Of a stretch of DNA of 47,308 nucleotides, positions 34,008 to 42,176 are shown piece after piece; position 1 is the stretch's first letter, and every line of letters begins with the position of its first letter. This DNA comes from Verrucomicrobiota bacterium (lineage in GTDB: Bacteria > Verrucomicrobiota > Verrucomicrobiia > Limisphaerales > VHDF01). The notes under the pieces are model-generated. The model saw only the letters and a program-made list of their open reading frames with translations. It was not told the DNA's origin and did no database searches. Both the position numbers and the translations under genes were made by a program. The stretch is taken from assembly GCA_016871495.1 (NCBI GenBank), contig VHDF01000034.1:1-47308 (forward strand), in the 5' to 3' direction.

Positions 34008-35129
34008 TTATTCTTTGATTTTTCCGGGCCGGACAGGCTTGGCCGGCGCGGGTCCGCATTGGGCTTCATGCCGCAAGGCGTGATCCACCAAGACCAAGGC
34101 CGCCATCGCTTCCACCATGGGCACGGCACGAGGGAGCACGCAGGGATCATGCCGGCCTTTGCCTTTCAGGCTCGCGTTGCGGCCCTGGACATCGACCGTC
34201 CACTGTTCGTGCATGACGGTGGCCACGGGTTTGAAGGCGACGCGGAAATAGATCGTGGCCCCGTTGCTGATCCCGCCCTGGATGCCGCCGGAACGGTTGG
34301 AGAGGGTGATCACTTTGCCGCCACGGTTGCGGAACAAGTCGTTGTGCTTCAGGCCGGTTAACGCCAGTCCGTTGAAGCCGGAACCCACATCAAATCCTTT
34401 CGAAGCCGGCAAACTCAACATCGCCTTCGCCAGGTCCGCTTCCAGCCTGTCGAAGACGGGTTCGCCCCATCCGGGAGGCACGCCTCGGATGGCGCAGCCG
34501 ACGATCCCCCCCACCGTGTCGCCTGCGGATCGCACTCGCTCGATCAGGCGGATCATGCGGGGAGCCACGCGAGAGTCGGGACAGCGGACGATATTGGATT
34601 CCACGTCCATCGCCTGCACGGTTTCCGGATCGATGCGGGCCGAAATGGACTGGACTTGGGAGACGTAACCCACGATTTGGACGCCGTATCGTTCACGCAG
34701 GATTTTCCGGGCGACGGCCCCGCCGGCCACGCGTCCGATGGTTTCGCGCGCGCTGGTGCGACCGCCTCCCTGCCAGTTACGGATCCCGTATTTGGCTTGG
34801 TAAGTGTAGTCCGCGTGGGAAGGCCGGAATTTCACGGCCATTTCATCGTAGGCGGAGGATCGGGCGTCCTTGTTTTTCACCAGCATGGAAATGGGCGTGC
34901 CCAGGGTTTTTCCTTCGAACACCCCTGAGAGGATCTCGACTTGGTCGGCCTCGTTCCGCGGCGTGACGATGCGGGATTGGCCGGGACGCCGGCGATCCAG
35001 GTCCGGTTGGATGTCGGCTTCGCTCAACGACAGCCGGGGAGGGCATCCATCCACGACCACACCGACGCCGCCGCCGTGGGATTCACCCCAGGTGGTGATG
35101 CGGAAGAGATGTCCAAAGGTGTTGCCCAT
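34008..35129 (-). CDS. aroC: Chorismate synthase
   Basis: Converts 5-enolpyruvylshikimate 3-phosphate to chorismate, the last step of the shikimate pathway, using reduced FMN. The 373-residue protein begins with the signature [19 protein letters not shown]. It contains [30 protein letters not shown], and [20 protein letters not shown], then [16 protein letters not shown]. The ATG at 35129 matches the conserved N-terminus. The C-terminus has a proline/lysine-rich tail. A predicted lipoprotein gene follows 2 bp downstream. Confidence 0.97.
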   Translation of the reverse strand: MGNTFGHLFRITTWGESHGGGVGVVVDGCPPRLSLSEADIQPDLDRRRPGQSRIVTPRNEADQVEILSGVFEGKTLGTPISMLVKNKDARSSAYDEMAVKFRPSHADYTYQAKYGIRNWQGGGRTSARETIGRVAGGAVARKILRERYGVQIVGYVSQVQSISARIDPETVQAMDVESNIVRCPDSRVAPRMIRLIERVRSAGDTVGGIVGCAIRGVPPGWGEPVFDRLEADLAKAMLSLPASKGFDVGSGFNGLALTGLKHNDLFRNRGGKVITLSNRSGGIQGGISNGATIYFRVAFKPVATVMHEQWTVDVQGRNASLKGKGRHDPCVLPRAVPMVEAMAALVLVDHALRHEAQCGPAPAKPVRPGKIKE

Positions 35130-35339
35130 GGGCGGATCATGGTGGAAAACACGGGGCGAGGTCAAACGAGTGCGAGGCCTACTTTTCGGGAGGGAGGGAA
35201 TCGGAGCGGGTTTGGACGGCGGGGCGCGGGTTGCGCATCGAGGGTTCACGTGTAGATTCCGAAGTTGCCACCCTCCCGCGCATCCTCTATACACCCCCCT
35301 CAGCACTGCATGTTTTCAAGGACTGCCAAGGCGCGGGGG

Positions 35340-37559
35340 ATGGCTCTGACCCTGAAGTGGGACTTCCCTGAGTCGCTCGATTTCACAAAAGGGGTTGGTT
35401 TGAGGGCCGTGGGCCTGGCGGGGCTATTCCTGGCCTTCTTGCTTTCCGTGGTTCCGGCGAGAGCCGCCCTGCAGTTCGATGTTTTTGCGGGCTTCGATGA
35501 GACCATTCGTGAAGGGAATTGGTTCCCGGTTACTTTTGAAGTCTTCAATGATGGACCGTCGTTCAATGGGGTCATCGAACTTTCGACCGCGCAAGCCGGC
35601 TCGGGACAAATGCGCCGGGTGGCGGTGGAATTGCCGACCCATACCCGCAAGCGTATCGTGCTCCCGGTTTTTGCACAGACACGGTTTGCGACGTGGGACG
35701 CCAAGCTGCTGGACGAAAAGGGCAATCTGCGCGCCGACAAGCAGAACATCCGCTTTTCGAGCACGGTTGCGGCTTCGGCTTTTCTGCTTGCCTCCATTCC
35801 CAAGTCGCAGGCGGGGCGCCCGGAATTTCCCCGCACTTCCGCCAACGCGAATGATCGCGCGCCGAAGGTGGTCCGCCTCACGAGCGAGTTGTTGCCGGAC
35901 AACCCCATTGCGATGGAAGGCATGCAGGCCCTCTACCTGTCGAGTGAGCGGGCGGTGGAGCTGAAGGGACCGCAAATCACGGCGCTCATCACGTGGGTTT
36001 ACCAAGGAGGACATCTCCTGGTCGGGGTCGAGCAAGCGGCGGATCTGGCGGGCGCGCCCTGGCTGCGCCGGTTATCTCCGATCGAGCTCACGGGCTCCGC
36101 CCAATTGAAGCTCAACGGCGCTTTCAATCAATGGATCCGCTCCTCATCCTCTGATCCTGAACCGCGGATCCGCCGTTCGGGTGGTCGCCGCAATGCGCTG
36201 GGGCCTGAGGGTGATTCCGCCTTTTCGGGCCCTGCTCCCAGTGCTGACGATGGGGCGTTCGACCTAGCGGAGATGGTTTTTGCAACCGGGAAGCTCGCGG
36301 CCGGCGCGGAAAGCCTGCTGGCGGTGGGAAGTGTTCCCGCGGTGGCGAGCATGACCCGCGGACGCGGATCGGTGACCCTTTTGACGTTCAGTCCGGACCG
36401 CGAGCCCTTTCGGTCCTGGTCCAATCGCGCCTGGTTTTGGAGCCGGCTCGCCGGGTTGCCGAATGCTTTGTTTGCCCCCAACGCCGAGCATGTTTTCGCG
36501 AGCCTGGGTTCGGACGGCATCTTCGGCGCCATGCTCGACAGCCGTCAGGTGCGCAAGCTGCCTGTGGAGTGGCTGCTTTTGCTGCTCGTGGTGTATCTGG
36601 TGGTGATCGGACCGTTGGATCAGTATTGGTTGAAAAAGATCAACAAGCAGATGTGGACGTGGGTGACCTTTCCCGCCTACGTCGCGTTCTTTTCCGTTCT
36701 GATTTATTTCATTGCCGCCAAGCTGCGTGCGGGCGACATGGAGTTCAACGAGCTTCACGTGGTGGATGCGGTGCCGCACGGTGAGAAGTCGGACCTGCGC
36801 GGGCGTTCCTTTGCGTCGCTTTATTCCCCGGTGAACGCGCAGTATCCGGTCTCGGCGACCAACCACGGATTCGCCTCGGTGCGGGGAGAGTTTCATGGCG
36901 GGTGGGGTGGTGGCGCGGATAGTTCGCGTTTGACCCTGGATCAGAAGGGCAACGGCAGCATGGCGGAGCTCTTCGTGCCGGTTTGGACCAGCCAACTCTT
37001 TGTGCATGAGTGGCTGCTTCAGGGCGAATCCGCGGTCACGATCCATTTTGCCGGGACAGTGAATTCGAAGGTCGCGACCCTCCGCAATCACCTGAACCGG
37101 GATCTTGCGCATGTGCATGTTGCCTATCGCGGCCGCCTCTATACGGTGGGCGCGGTGCCGGCCGGTCAGTCGGTGACTACGACGCTGGGTGCCCAGTCAG
37201 GTCAGTCGCTGGTGGATTTCGTGTCGCAGAATGGCGGCGTTTTTCCAGGCGTGGTGCAAGGGCGGCGGCAGGCGTTCGGACGCGAGTCGGCCCGTCTCGA
37301 CAGCAATCCCCAGCCTGTGATTGCCGCTTCTTTTGGCCGGTCGCTCGAGTCTGGCGCTGGAGGCCAGCAATTCGGAGGAACCGGGGGATTTGTTTTCCCG
37401 GAAGGATTTGAACTTACGGATGACGTTGCCCGGGGGGACGCCGTGGTCTTCGCCTGGGTGCCCGATTACTCTCCGGTGGAGAAGATCCACCGCTTTGAAC
37501 CGAAGCGTTCCCAACGAAACACGATGTTCCGCATGATCATTTCCACGGGCGAGCCCTGA
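35340..37559 (+). CDS. Membrane-anchored accessory protein of ABC-2 cluster
   Basis: A 739-residue protein with an N-terminal signal or membrane segment (about residues 22-43), a roughly 370-residue exported domain, two adjacent membrane helices (WLLLLLVVYLVVIGPL, about 411-426, and VAFFSVLIYFIAAKL, about 447-461) and a 270-residue exported C-terminal domain. The stretch ALITWVYQGGHLLVGVE, followed by VASMTRGRGSVTLLTFSPD, resembles the glutamine-amidotransferase-like fold seen in GldG-like and DUF4350/DUF4159 proteins found beside ABC-2 transporters. No catalytic cysteine is obvious. The start at 35340 is tentative; ATG 35310 is also in frame. It ends 7 bp before the ATPase gene, so it is likely part of the transporter. 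Confidence 0.7.
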   Translation: MALTLKWDFPESLDFTKGVGLRAVGLAGLFLAFLLSVVPARAALQFDVFAGFDETIREGNWFPVTFEVFNDGPSFNGVIELSTAQAGSGQMRRVAVELPTHTRKRIVLPVFAQTRFATWDAKLLDEKGNLRADKQNIRFSSTVAASAFLLASIPKSQAGRPEFPRTSANANDRAPKVVRLTSELLPDNPIAMEGMQALYLSSERAVELKGPQITALITWVYQGGHLLVGVEQAADLAGAPWLRRLSPIELTGSAQLKLNGAFNQWIRSSSSDPEPRIRRSGGRRNALGPEGDSAFSGPAPSADDGAFDLAEMVFATGKLAAGAESLLAVGSVPAVASMTRGRGSVTLLTFSPDREPFRSWSNRAWFWSRLAGLPNALFAPNAEHVFASLGSDGIFGAMLDSRQVRKLPVEWLLLLLVVYLVVIGPLDQYWLKKINKQMWTWVTFPAYVAFFSVLIYFIAAKLRAGDMEFNELHVVDAVPHGEKSDLRGRSFASLYSPVNAQYPVSATNHGFASVRGEFHGGWGGGADSSRLTLDQKGNGSMAELFVPVWTSQLFVHEWLLQGESAVTIHFAGTVNSKVATLRNHLNRDLAHVHVAYRGRLYTVGAVPAGQSVTTTLGAQSGQSLVDFVSQNGGVFPGVVQGRRQAFGRESARLDSNPQPVIAASFGRSLESGAGGQQFGGTGGFVFPEGFELTDDVARGDAVVFAWVPDYSPVEKIHRFEPKRSQRNTMFRMIISTGEP

Positions 37560-37566
37560 ACCGACT

Positions 37567-38529
37567 ATGCCGAATTTGAAAGACATTCCCCTGGACAAAC
37601 CCGCCGTGCAAACGTTCGGCTTGAGCCGGACGTATGGGGCGATGACCGCGTTGAGCGCCCTGGATCTCACGGTGAATCGAGGCGATTTGTTTGGATTCAT
37701 CGGGTCCAACGGCGCGGGCAAGACCACCACGCTTCGCATCCTCGCCACTTTTCTGGCTCCCTCCAGCGGACGCGCCGAGGTGTTCGGCCACGACGTGGTG
37801 CGGGACGCGGACTCGGTGCGGCACGTGATCGGATACATGCCCGACTTTTTTGGCGTCTACAAGGACATGGAGGTCACAGAATACCTGGATTTCTTCGGAG
37901 CCTGTTACCGGATTCCTTCCGCCCAGCGCGAAAAGACCGTCAAGGATGTCCTCGAATTGGTGGGGCTCAGCGAGAAGCAAGGCGCGCTCATCGGGGCTCT
38001 CAGCCGCGGCATGCAGCAGCGGCTTGGGCTGGCCCGGGTGCTGATTCATGATCCCCATCTGTTGTTGCTCGATGAGCCGGCCAGCGGCCTTGATCCGCGG
38101 GCGCGCATCGAGATGATGGCCATCTTGCAAGAACTTCAACGGCTGGGGAAAACCATCATCATCAGCTCGCATATTCTCAGCGAACTGCAGACGCTCTGCA
38201 ATCGCGTGGCCATCATCGAGAAGGGCAAGCTCATCTACGCGGGGCCGGTGCAGCGGGTCCGCGATCAAATGGCGCCCGGCAGGATGGTCTGGGTGAAGGT
38301 ATCGAGCGAGGCGGAGCAGGCCCTGGCCTTGCTGAAAGGTTGCCCGGACGTGACGGCGACGGAGACCGTGGACGGCCGGATCAAGGTGACTTTGAAGGAT
38401 CACGACACCGATCCGAGTTGTGTCGCGGAATCCCTGGTCAGGGGAGGGGCGCGTTTGATCGAGCTGCGAGAGGACGAGCTGGGTCTTGAGGAAGTGTTCC
38501 TTCGCGTCACCCGGGGCGAAACGCAATAG
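37567..38529 (+). CDS. ABC-2 type transporter ATPase subunit
   Basis: A 320-residue ATP-binding protein of the drug/lipid/polysaccharide-export (CcmA/NatA-like) class. Walker A GSNGAGKTT is near residue 46, the Q-loop region GYMPDFFGVY follows, then signature LSRGMQQRLGLA near 145, Walker B LLLLDEPASGLDP near 166, and the switch His in IISSHILSEL. The Q-loop position shows MPD rather than the common Q, as often seen in this class. A C-terminal 90-residue extension follows. It is the only ATPase in the cluster and should energise the three downstream permeases. Confidence 0.92.
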   Translation: MPNLKDIPLDKPAVQTFGLSRTYGAMTALSALDLTVNRGDLFGFIGSNGAGKTTTLRILATFLAPSSGRAEVFGHDVVRDADSVRHVIGYMPDFFGVYKDMEVTEYLDFFGACYRIPSAQREKTVKDVLELVGLSEKQGALIGALSRGMQQRLGLARVLIHDPHLLLLDEPASGLDPRARIEMMAILQELQRLGKTIIISSHILSELQTLCNRVAIIEKGKLIYAGPVQRVRDQMAPGRMVWVKVSSEAEQALALLKGCPDVTATETVDGRIKVTLKDHDTDPSCVAESLVRGGARLIELREDELGLEEVFLRVTRGETQ

Positions 38530-38797
38530 CCATCGGTCGAACCCCGGTTGCGTCCGGGAGTGAGTCGAGGAATGCGCATGCTGGGGACTTGGCGACTGGG
38601 CTACCCGCCCTTGAGTTGAAAATGTTGAAGACCTCGACTTGGGCCGATTCAGGGATCACATCGGAGTTGCTCGAGGCATTCTTGTGCCTGGGTATTCAGT
38701 CTGGGCTGGCTGTGGTCGCCTTTGGGTTGGCGAAGCGATGGCTTGAGGCTGCGGCGCTGCAAGTCGCGTTTGGAGTCGCGGCCTGATTGTCCCCGTC
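38530..38797. other. 268-bp gap within the ABC cluster
   Basis: The only sizeable gap in an otherwise tight cluster. It holds a possible 54-codon frame described separately, and no clear promoter or terminator. Confidence 0.4.
38622..38786 (+). CDS. Possible 54-residue single-helix membrane peptide
   Basis: An open frame between ATPase and first permease genes. It encodes a peptide with one hydrophobic segment (LLEAFLCLGIQSGLAVVAFGLA) followed by a basic KRW, the look of a single membrane helix. It ends 11 bp before the first permease. There is no strong ribosome-binding site, and it could be a chance frame or the remnant of a membrane protein's C-terminus. Confidence 0.3.
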   Translation: MLKTSTWADSGITSELLEAFLCLGIQSGLAVVAFGLAKRWLEAAALQVAFGVAA

Positions 38798-40468
38798 ATG
38801 CGCGCCCTGCCTGTCGTCGATCGCGAGCTGAGAATTGCCGCCCGGAGACGCGGGACGTATTGGTCCCGTTCGGGTGCCGCTCTCATTTCCACAGGCATTC
38901 TGGCCTTCATCGCGCTGAGTGGCCTTGTGAACGGGGTGCCCCTCGAGCTTCAAGGCCGGGAGATTTTTCGGGCCGTCAGCGGATTCGCGTTTCTTTACGC
39001 GCTCTTGTCGGGACTGCGTTGCACGGCCGACTCGTTGAGCGAGGAAAAGCGGGAAGGAACCCTGGGGTTGCTCTTCCTGACCGATCTGAGGGGTTACGAC
39101 ATCGTGCTTGGGAAATTCGTGGCGGGATCCATCGATGCGGCGCTGGGTCTGGCCAGCATGATCCCGGTAATGGCGGTCGCCTGGTTACTTGGGGGCGTTT
39201 CCAAAACCGAGTTCGGTCTCATGACCATCACCTTGATCAACACGTTGTTTTGGTCGCTGGCGGCCGGACTTTTTGTGTCCGCGATCAACCGGCAGGAGCG
39301 CAAAGCGATGGCCGGGACGGTCCTCATTCTGCTCCTGCAATCCCTGGGTCCGTTTACCCTCGGCTACTATTACCTCGCGCTCAGCGAGCAGATGGGCCGG
39401 ACTTACTCCATCGACTGGATGTTCCTCACGCCCAGTCCTTATCAGAGTTACCGGCTGACTCGGGACACGATGACGGGTTGGACGGGGCAGATGTATTGGG
39501 CCACGACTGGATTTGTGCATGGGACGGCCTGGCTCTTTTTGACGGTGGCGGCTTTTTATGCTCCTTCCTCGGGCCGATTGCGCCCCGCTTCGGCGTCCAT
39601 GGAGCGCCTGCAAGCGTTGTGGAAAGACTGGTCGCAGGGGTCCGGCGCCTTGCGCAGGCTGCATCGCTCGCGATTGCTGGAGATGAATCCCTACGCCTGG
39701 CTGGTTTGCCGCGACCGGCTTAAACTCACCCTGGTGTGGATGATGCTGGGAGGGCTCGGTGTCGTGTGGTTTTGGGCCTATCTGCGTTTTCCGGAGATGA
39801 TGCTCGATGATGACGCGGTGCTGCTGGTCATGTTCATTGCGCATGGCTTGGTGAAGTGGTGGGTCTGTTCCGAGGTGTGCAGCCGGTCGGTGGAGGACCA
39901 GCGCAGCGGTGCGCTTGAACTTTTGCTCTGCACCCCGGTCTCCAGCCGGTCGATGGTGTCGGGCATGGGATGGGCGGTGATCCGCCAGTTTGGTGTTCCC
40001 CTGGCCGTGATCGTGGTTTGCGATGTGGTCCTTCTTTATTTCATGCAACTGCGCGGCGGCGGCGCCTACACGTTTCTTTACTTCGGCTGGAGTCCCGCTC
40101 CCTTTTGCCGGGCGGCGTTGTTTCTCCTCCCGCTTGACCTTTGGGCGATCACCTGGGTGGCCATGCGCAAGGGGTTCCTTTCGAAATCCGTCAATCGGGC
40201 CATGGGCATCACGGTGTTTCGAATTCTGTTCTTGCCGTATGTCATCAGCCTGGTGGTGTATTACGCAGTTTTTGCGGGCTTGCATGGATCGCTTTTCGGC
40301 CGGCGCAGCTGGGTCATTTTGTGGAGCCAGACCGGCCCGTATGATGTTTGGGTGATTACCTGCGCGCTGGTCGCGTTGATTTCGGGATGGCGGGCACGGA
40401 GGGGATTGGCTTCCGTGATTCACCAAGCATCTCTGGCCCGCTACGATCGTCTCAAGGAACAGGCATGA
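38798..40468 (+). CDS. ABC-2 permease paralogue 1
   Basis: A 556-residue multi-spanning membrane protein. It begins MRALPVVDRELRIAARRRGTYW, shared in form with the next two genes. The N-terminal half carries EEKREGTLGLLFLTDLRGYD (about residues 82-101) and the C-terminal half DQRSGALELLLCTPVSSRS (about 367-385). These are two copies of the cytoplasmic motif that ABC-2 permeases usually have once, so the protein looks like a fused tandem pair of six-helix units joined by a charged linker (around residues 260-290). The substrate is unknown. Its stop overlaps the next permease start (ATGA at 40465-40468). Confidence 0.85.
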   Translation: MRALPVVDRELRIAARRRGTYWSRSGAALISTGILAFIALSGLVNGVPLELQGREIFRAVSGFAFLYALLSGLRCTADSLSEEKREGTLGLLFLTDLRGYDIVLGKFVAGSIDAALGLASMIPVMAVAWLLGGVSKTEFGLMTITLINTLFWSLAAGLFVSAINRQERKAMAGTVLILLLQSLGPFTLGYYYLALSEQMGRTYSIDWMFLTPSPYQSYRLTRDTMTGWTGQMYWATTGFVHGTAWLFLTVAAFYAPSSGRLRPASASMERLQALWKDWSQGSGALRRLHRSRLLEMNPYAWLVCRDRLKLTLVWMMLGGLGVVWFWAYLRFPEMMLDDDAVLLVMFIAHGLVKWWVCSEVCSRSVEDQRSGALELLLCTPVSSRSMVSGMGWAVIRQFGVPLAVIVVCDVVLLYFMQLRGGGAYTFLYFGWSPAPFCRAALFLLPLDLWAITWVAMRKGFLSKSVNRAMGITVFRILFLPYVISLVVYYAVFAGLHGSLFGRRSWVILWSQTGPYDVWVITCALVALISGWRARRGLASVIHQASLARYDRLKEQA

Positions 40469-42168
40469 CCGTTCTCCCCATCGTCGAGCGCGAACTGAGG
40501 TTGATTTCCCGGCGGCGATCCACCTTTCAATTGCGGATAGGAGCGGCGGTGGTGGCCGCGCTGGGCTGCGCGTGGATTTTTGCGGGCATGGCTGACGGCA
40601 TGACGCCGGCTCGATTGGGACATTCCATGTTCGTTTTCCTCACCACGGTGTCCTTTCTGTATTGCCTCTTCGCCGGGGTCCATTCCACGGCCGACTGCCT
40701 GAGCCAGGAGAAGCGGGAGGGAACGCTTGGGCTGCTTTTTCTGACGGATCTTCGAGGGCATGACGTGGTGTTGGGCAAGTTGGCGTCCACATCGCTCACC
40801 CTCGCCTATGGTTTGCTGGCGTGTTTCCCGATCCTCTCCTTGCCCTTGTTGCTGGGCGGCATGAGCGCCGGCCAGTTTTGGAGAGTGGCACTGGCGTTGC
40901 TTTGCACCTTGTCCATGTCGCTTGCCGCAGGGATCTTCGCCTCGACGTACTCGTGGCAGGGCCGGCGGGCGGCCATGCTCGCGATGGGTTGGCTGCTCGT
41001 TTTGAGCACGGTGCCTCTCATGGCGATGGCGGCAACGTCGCCAGGGGCCAACCCGGTGTTTGAACCTCTCGGGTTCCTGCTGGCCTTGAGTCCGAGCTTC
41101 GCGACCATGGCGGCGTTCGACACATTCTATGCGAATTGGAGCACGTCTTACTGGATCGCTGTCGCGTCGCAATTGGGTTTGAGCGGAGCGGCCTTGCTTG
41201 CCGCCAGCCTCGCGGTTCCCCATCGGTGGCAGGACCGCCCGGAAACGGTTCGTTCCCAAAGCTGGCGTGAGCGTTGGAAAGCGTGGAAACTGGGCAACCA
41301 TCGGCAGCGGGCCGAGTTTCGCAGCAAACTCTTGGATCGAAACCCTTTCTTCTGGCTTTCCTCCCGCGAACGGCTGGGTCCGGCTTGGGTTTGGGGATAT
41401 TTGGGGCTGGTGGCCTGCGGGTGGGTCTGGGGAGCGTTGGCTGTGGGTGAAGATTGGTTTGATCCCGCGACCTATGTGACCACGGGTTTGTTGCTCTGTT
41501 TGTCGCTCAAGGTCTGGATTGGATCCGAGGCAGCGCGACGATTTGCGGACGATCGGGCGGCCGGGGCGCTCGAACTCTTGTTTTCAACTCCGATGACAGC
41601 TCGAGAAGTCATCCAGGGTCATTTCATGGCGATGAGGCGTCAATTCTTGGCGCCGGTCATTCTGACGACGTTGTTATGCGTCCTTTTCTGGACTGTTTCG
41701 GCGGCCACCGAAGCGGGCTCCGCAGGCTGGGGCTGGGAGGGTTTGATGATTGCCGGCTACCTGGCTTTGTTCCTGTTCGACACGCACACTCTGACTTGGA
41801 CCGGATTCTGGCAGGGGCTCGTGTCCAGGAGGACAAACTGGGCGGGTTTCTACACACTGTTCTTCGTGATGGTGGTGCCCACACTTCTTTTCATCCTCTT
41901 GAGTTTGGTGCTGGCTCTCATGAAATTCGTGTGGATGGTTTTGTTCAGCGGTCCGGCCTTGAGTTTCGGCGGATGGTTCATGCCGGTCGGATACTTTGCG
42001 ATTTGTTTTGCCACCAACGCCTGCTTGATCTCTGTCAGCCGCACCCGGTTACTGCGGAGGTTGCGGGAGATTGCGGCCCATGATTTCGGTTATGCGGTGC
42101 CGCCCATGGATCCGCCTGGGGAACGTCCAGCGGGGACTTCAGCAGCGGTGCCTCCCCGTCTCGTTTGA
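40465..42168 (+). CDS. ABC-2 permease paralogue 2
   Basis: A 567-residue membrane protein beginning MTVLPIVERELRLISRRRSTF. It contains QEKREGTLGLLFLTDLRGHD in the first half and DRAAGALELLFSTPMTARE in the second, the same duplicated pattern as its neighbours, with many hydrophobic helices and a basic linker (SQSWRERWKAWKLGNHRQR). ATG 40465 overlaps the upstream stop and aligns with the neighbours' N-termini; the open frame begins earlier without similarity. Its TGA overlaps a TTG that could start the third permease. Confidence 0.85.
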   Translation: MTVLPIVERELRLISRRRSTFQLRIGAAVVAALGCAWIFAGMADGMTPARLGHSMFVFLTTVSFLYCLFAGVHSTADCLSQEKREGTLGLLFLTDLRGHDVVLGKLASTSLTLAYGLLACFPILSLPLLLGGMSAGQFWRVALALLCTLSMSLAAGIFASTYSWQGRRAAMLAMGWLLVLSTVPLMAMAATSPGANPVFEPLGFLLALSPSFATMAAFDTFYANWSTSYWIAVASQLGLSGAALLAASLAVPHRWQDRPETVRSQSWRERWKAWKLGNHRQRAEFRSKLLDRNPFFWLSSRERLGPAWVWGYLGLVACGWVWGALAVGEDWFDPATYVTTGLLLCLSLKVWIGSEAARRFADDRAAGALELLFSTPMTAREVIQGHFMAMRRQFLAPVILTTLLCVLFWTVSAATEAGSAGWGWEGLMIAGYLALFLFDTHTLTWTGFWQGLVSRRTNWAGFYTLFFVMVVPTLLFILLSLVLALMKFVWMVLFSGPALSFGGWFMPVGYFAICFATNACLISVSRTRLLRRLREIAAHDFGYAVPPMDPPGERPAGTSAAVPPRLV

Positions 42169-42176
42169 GCCCCGCT

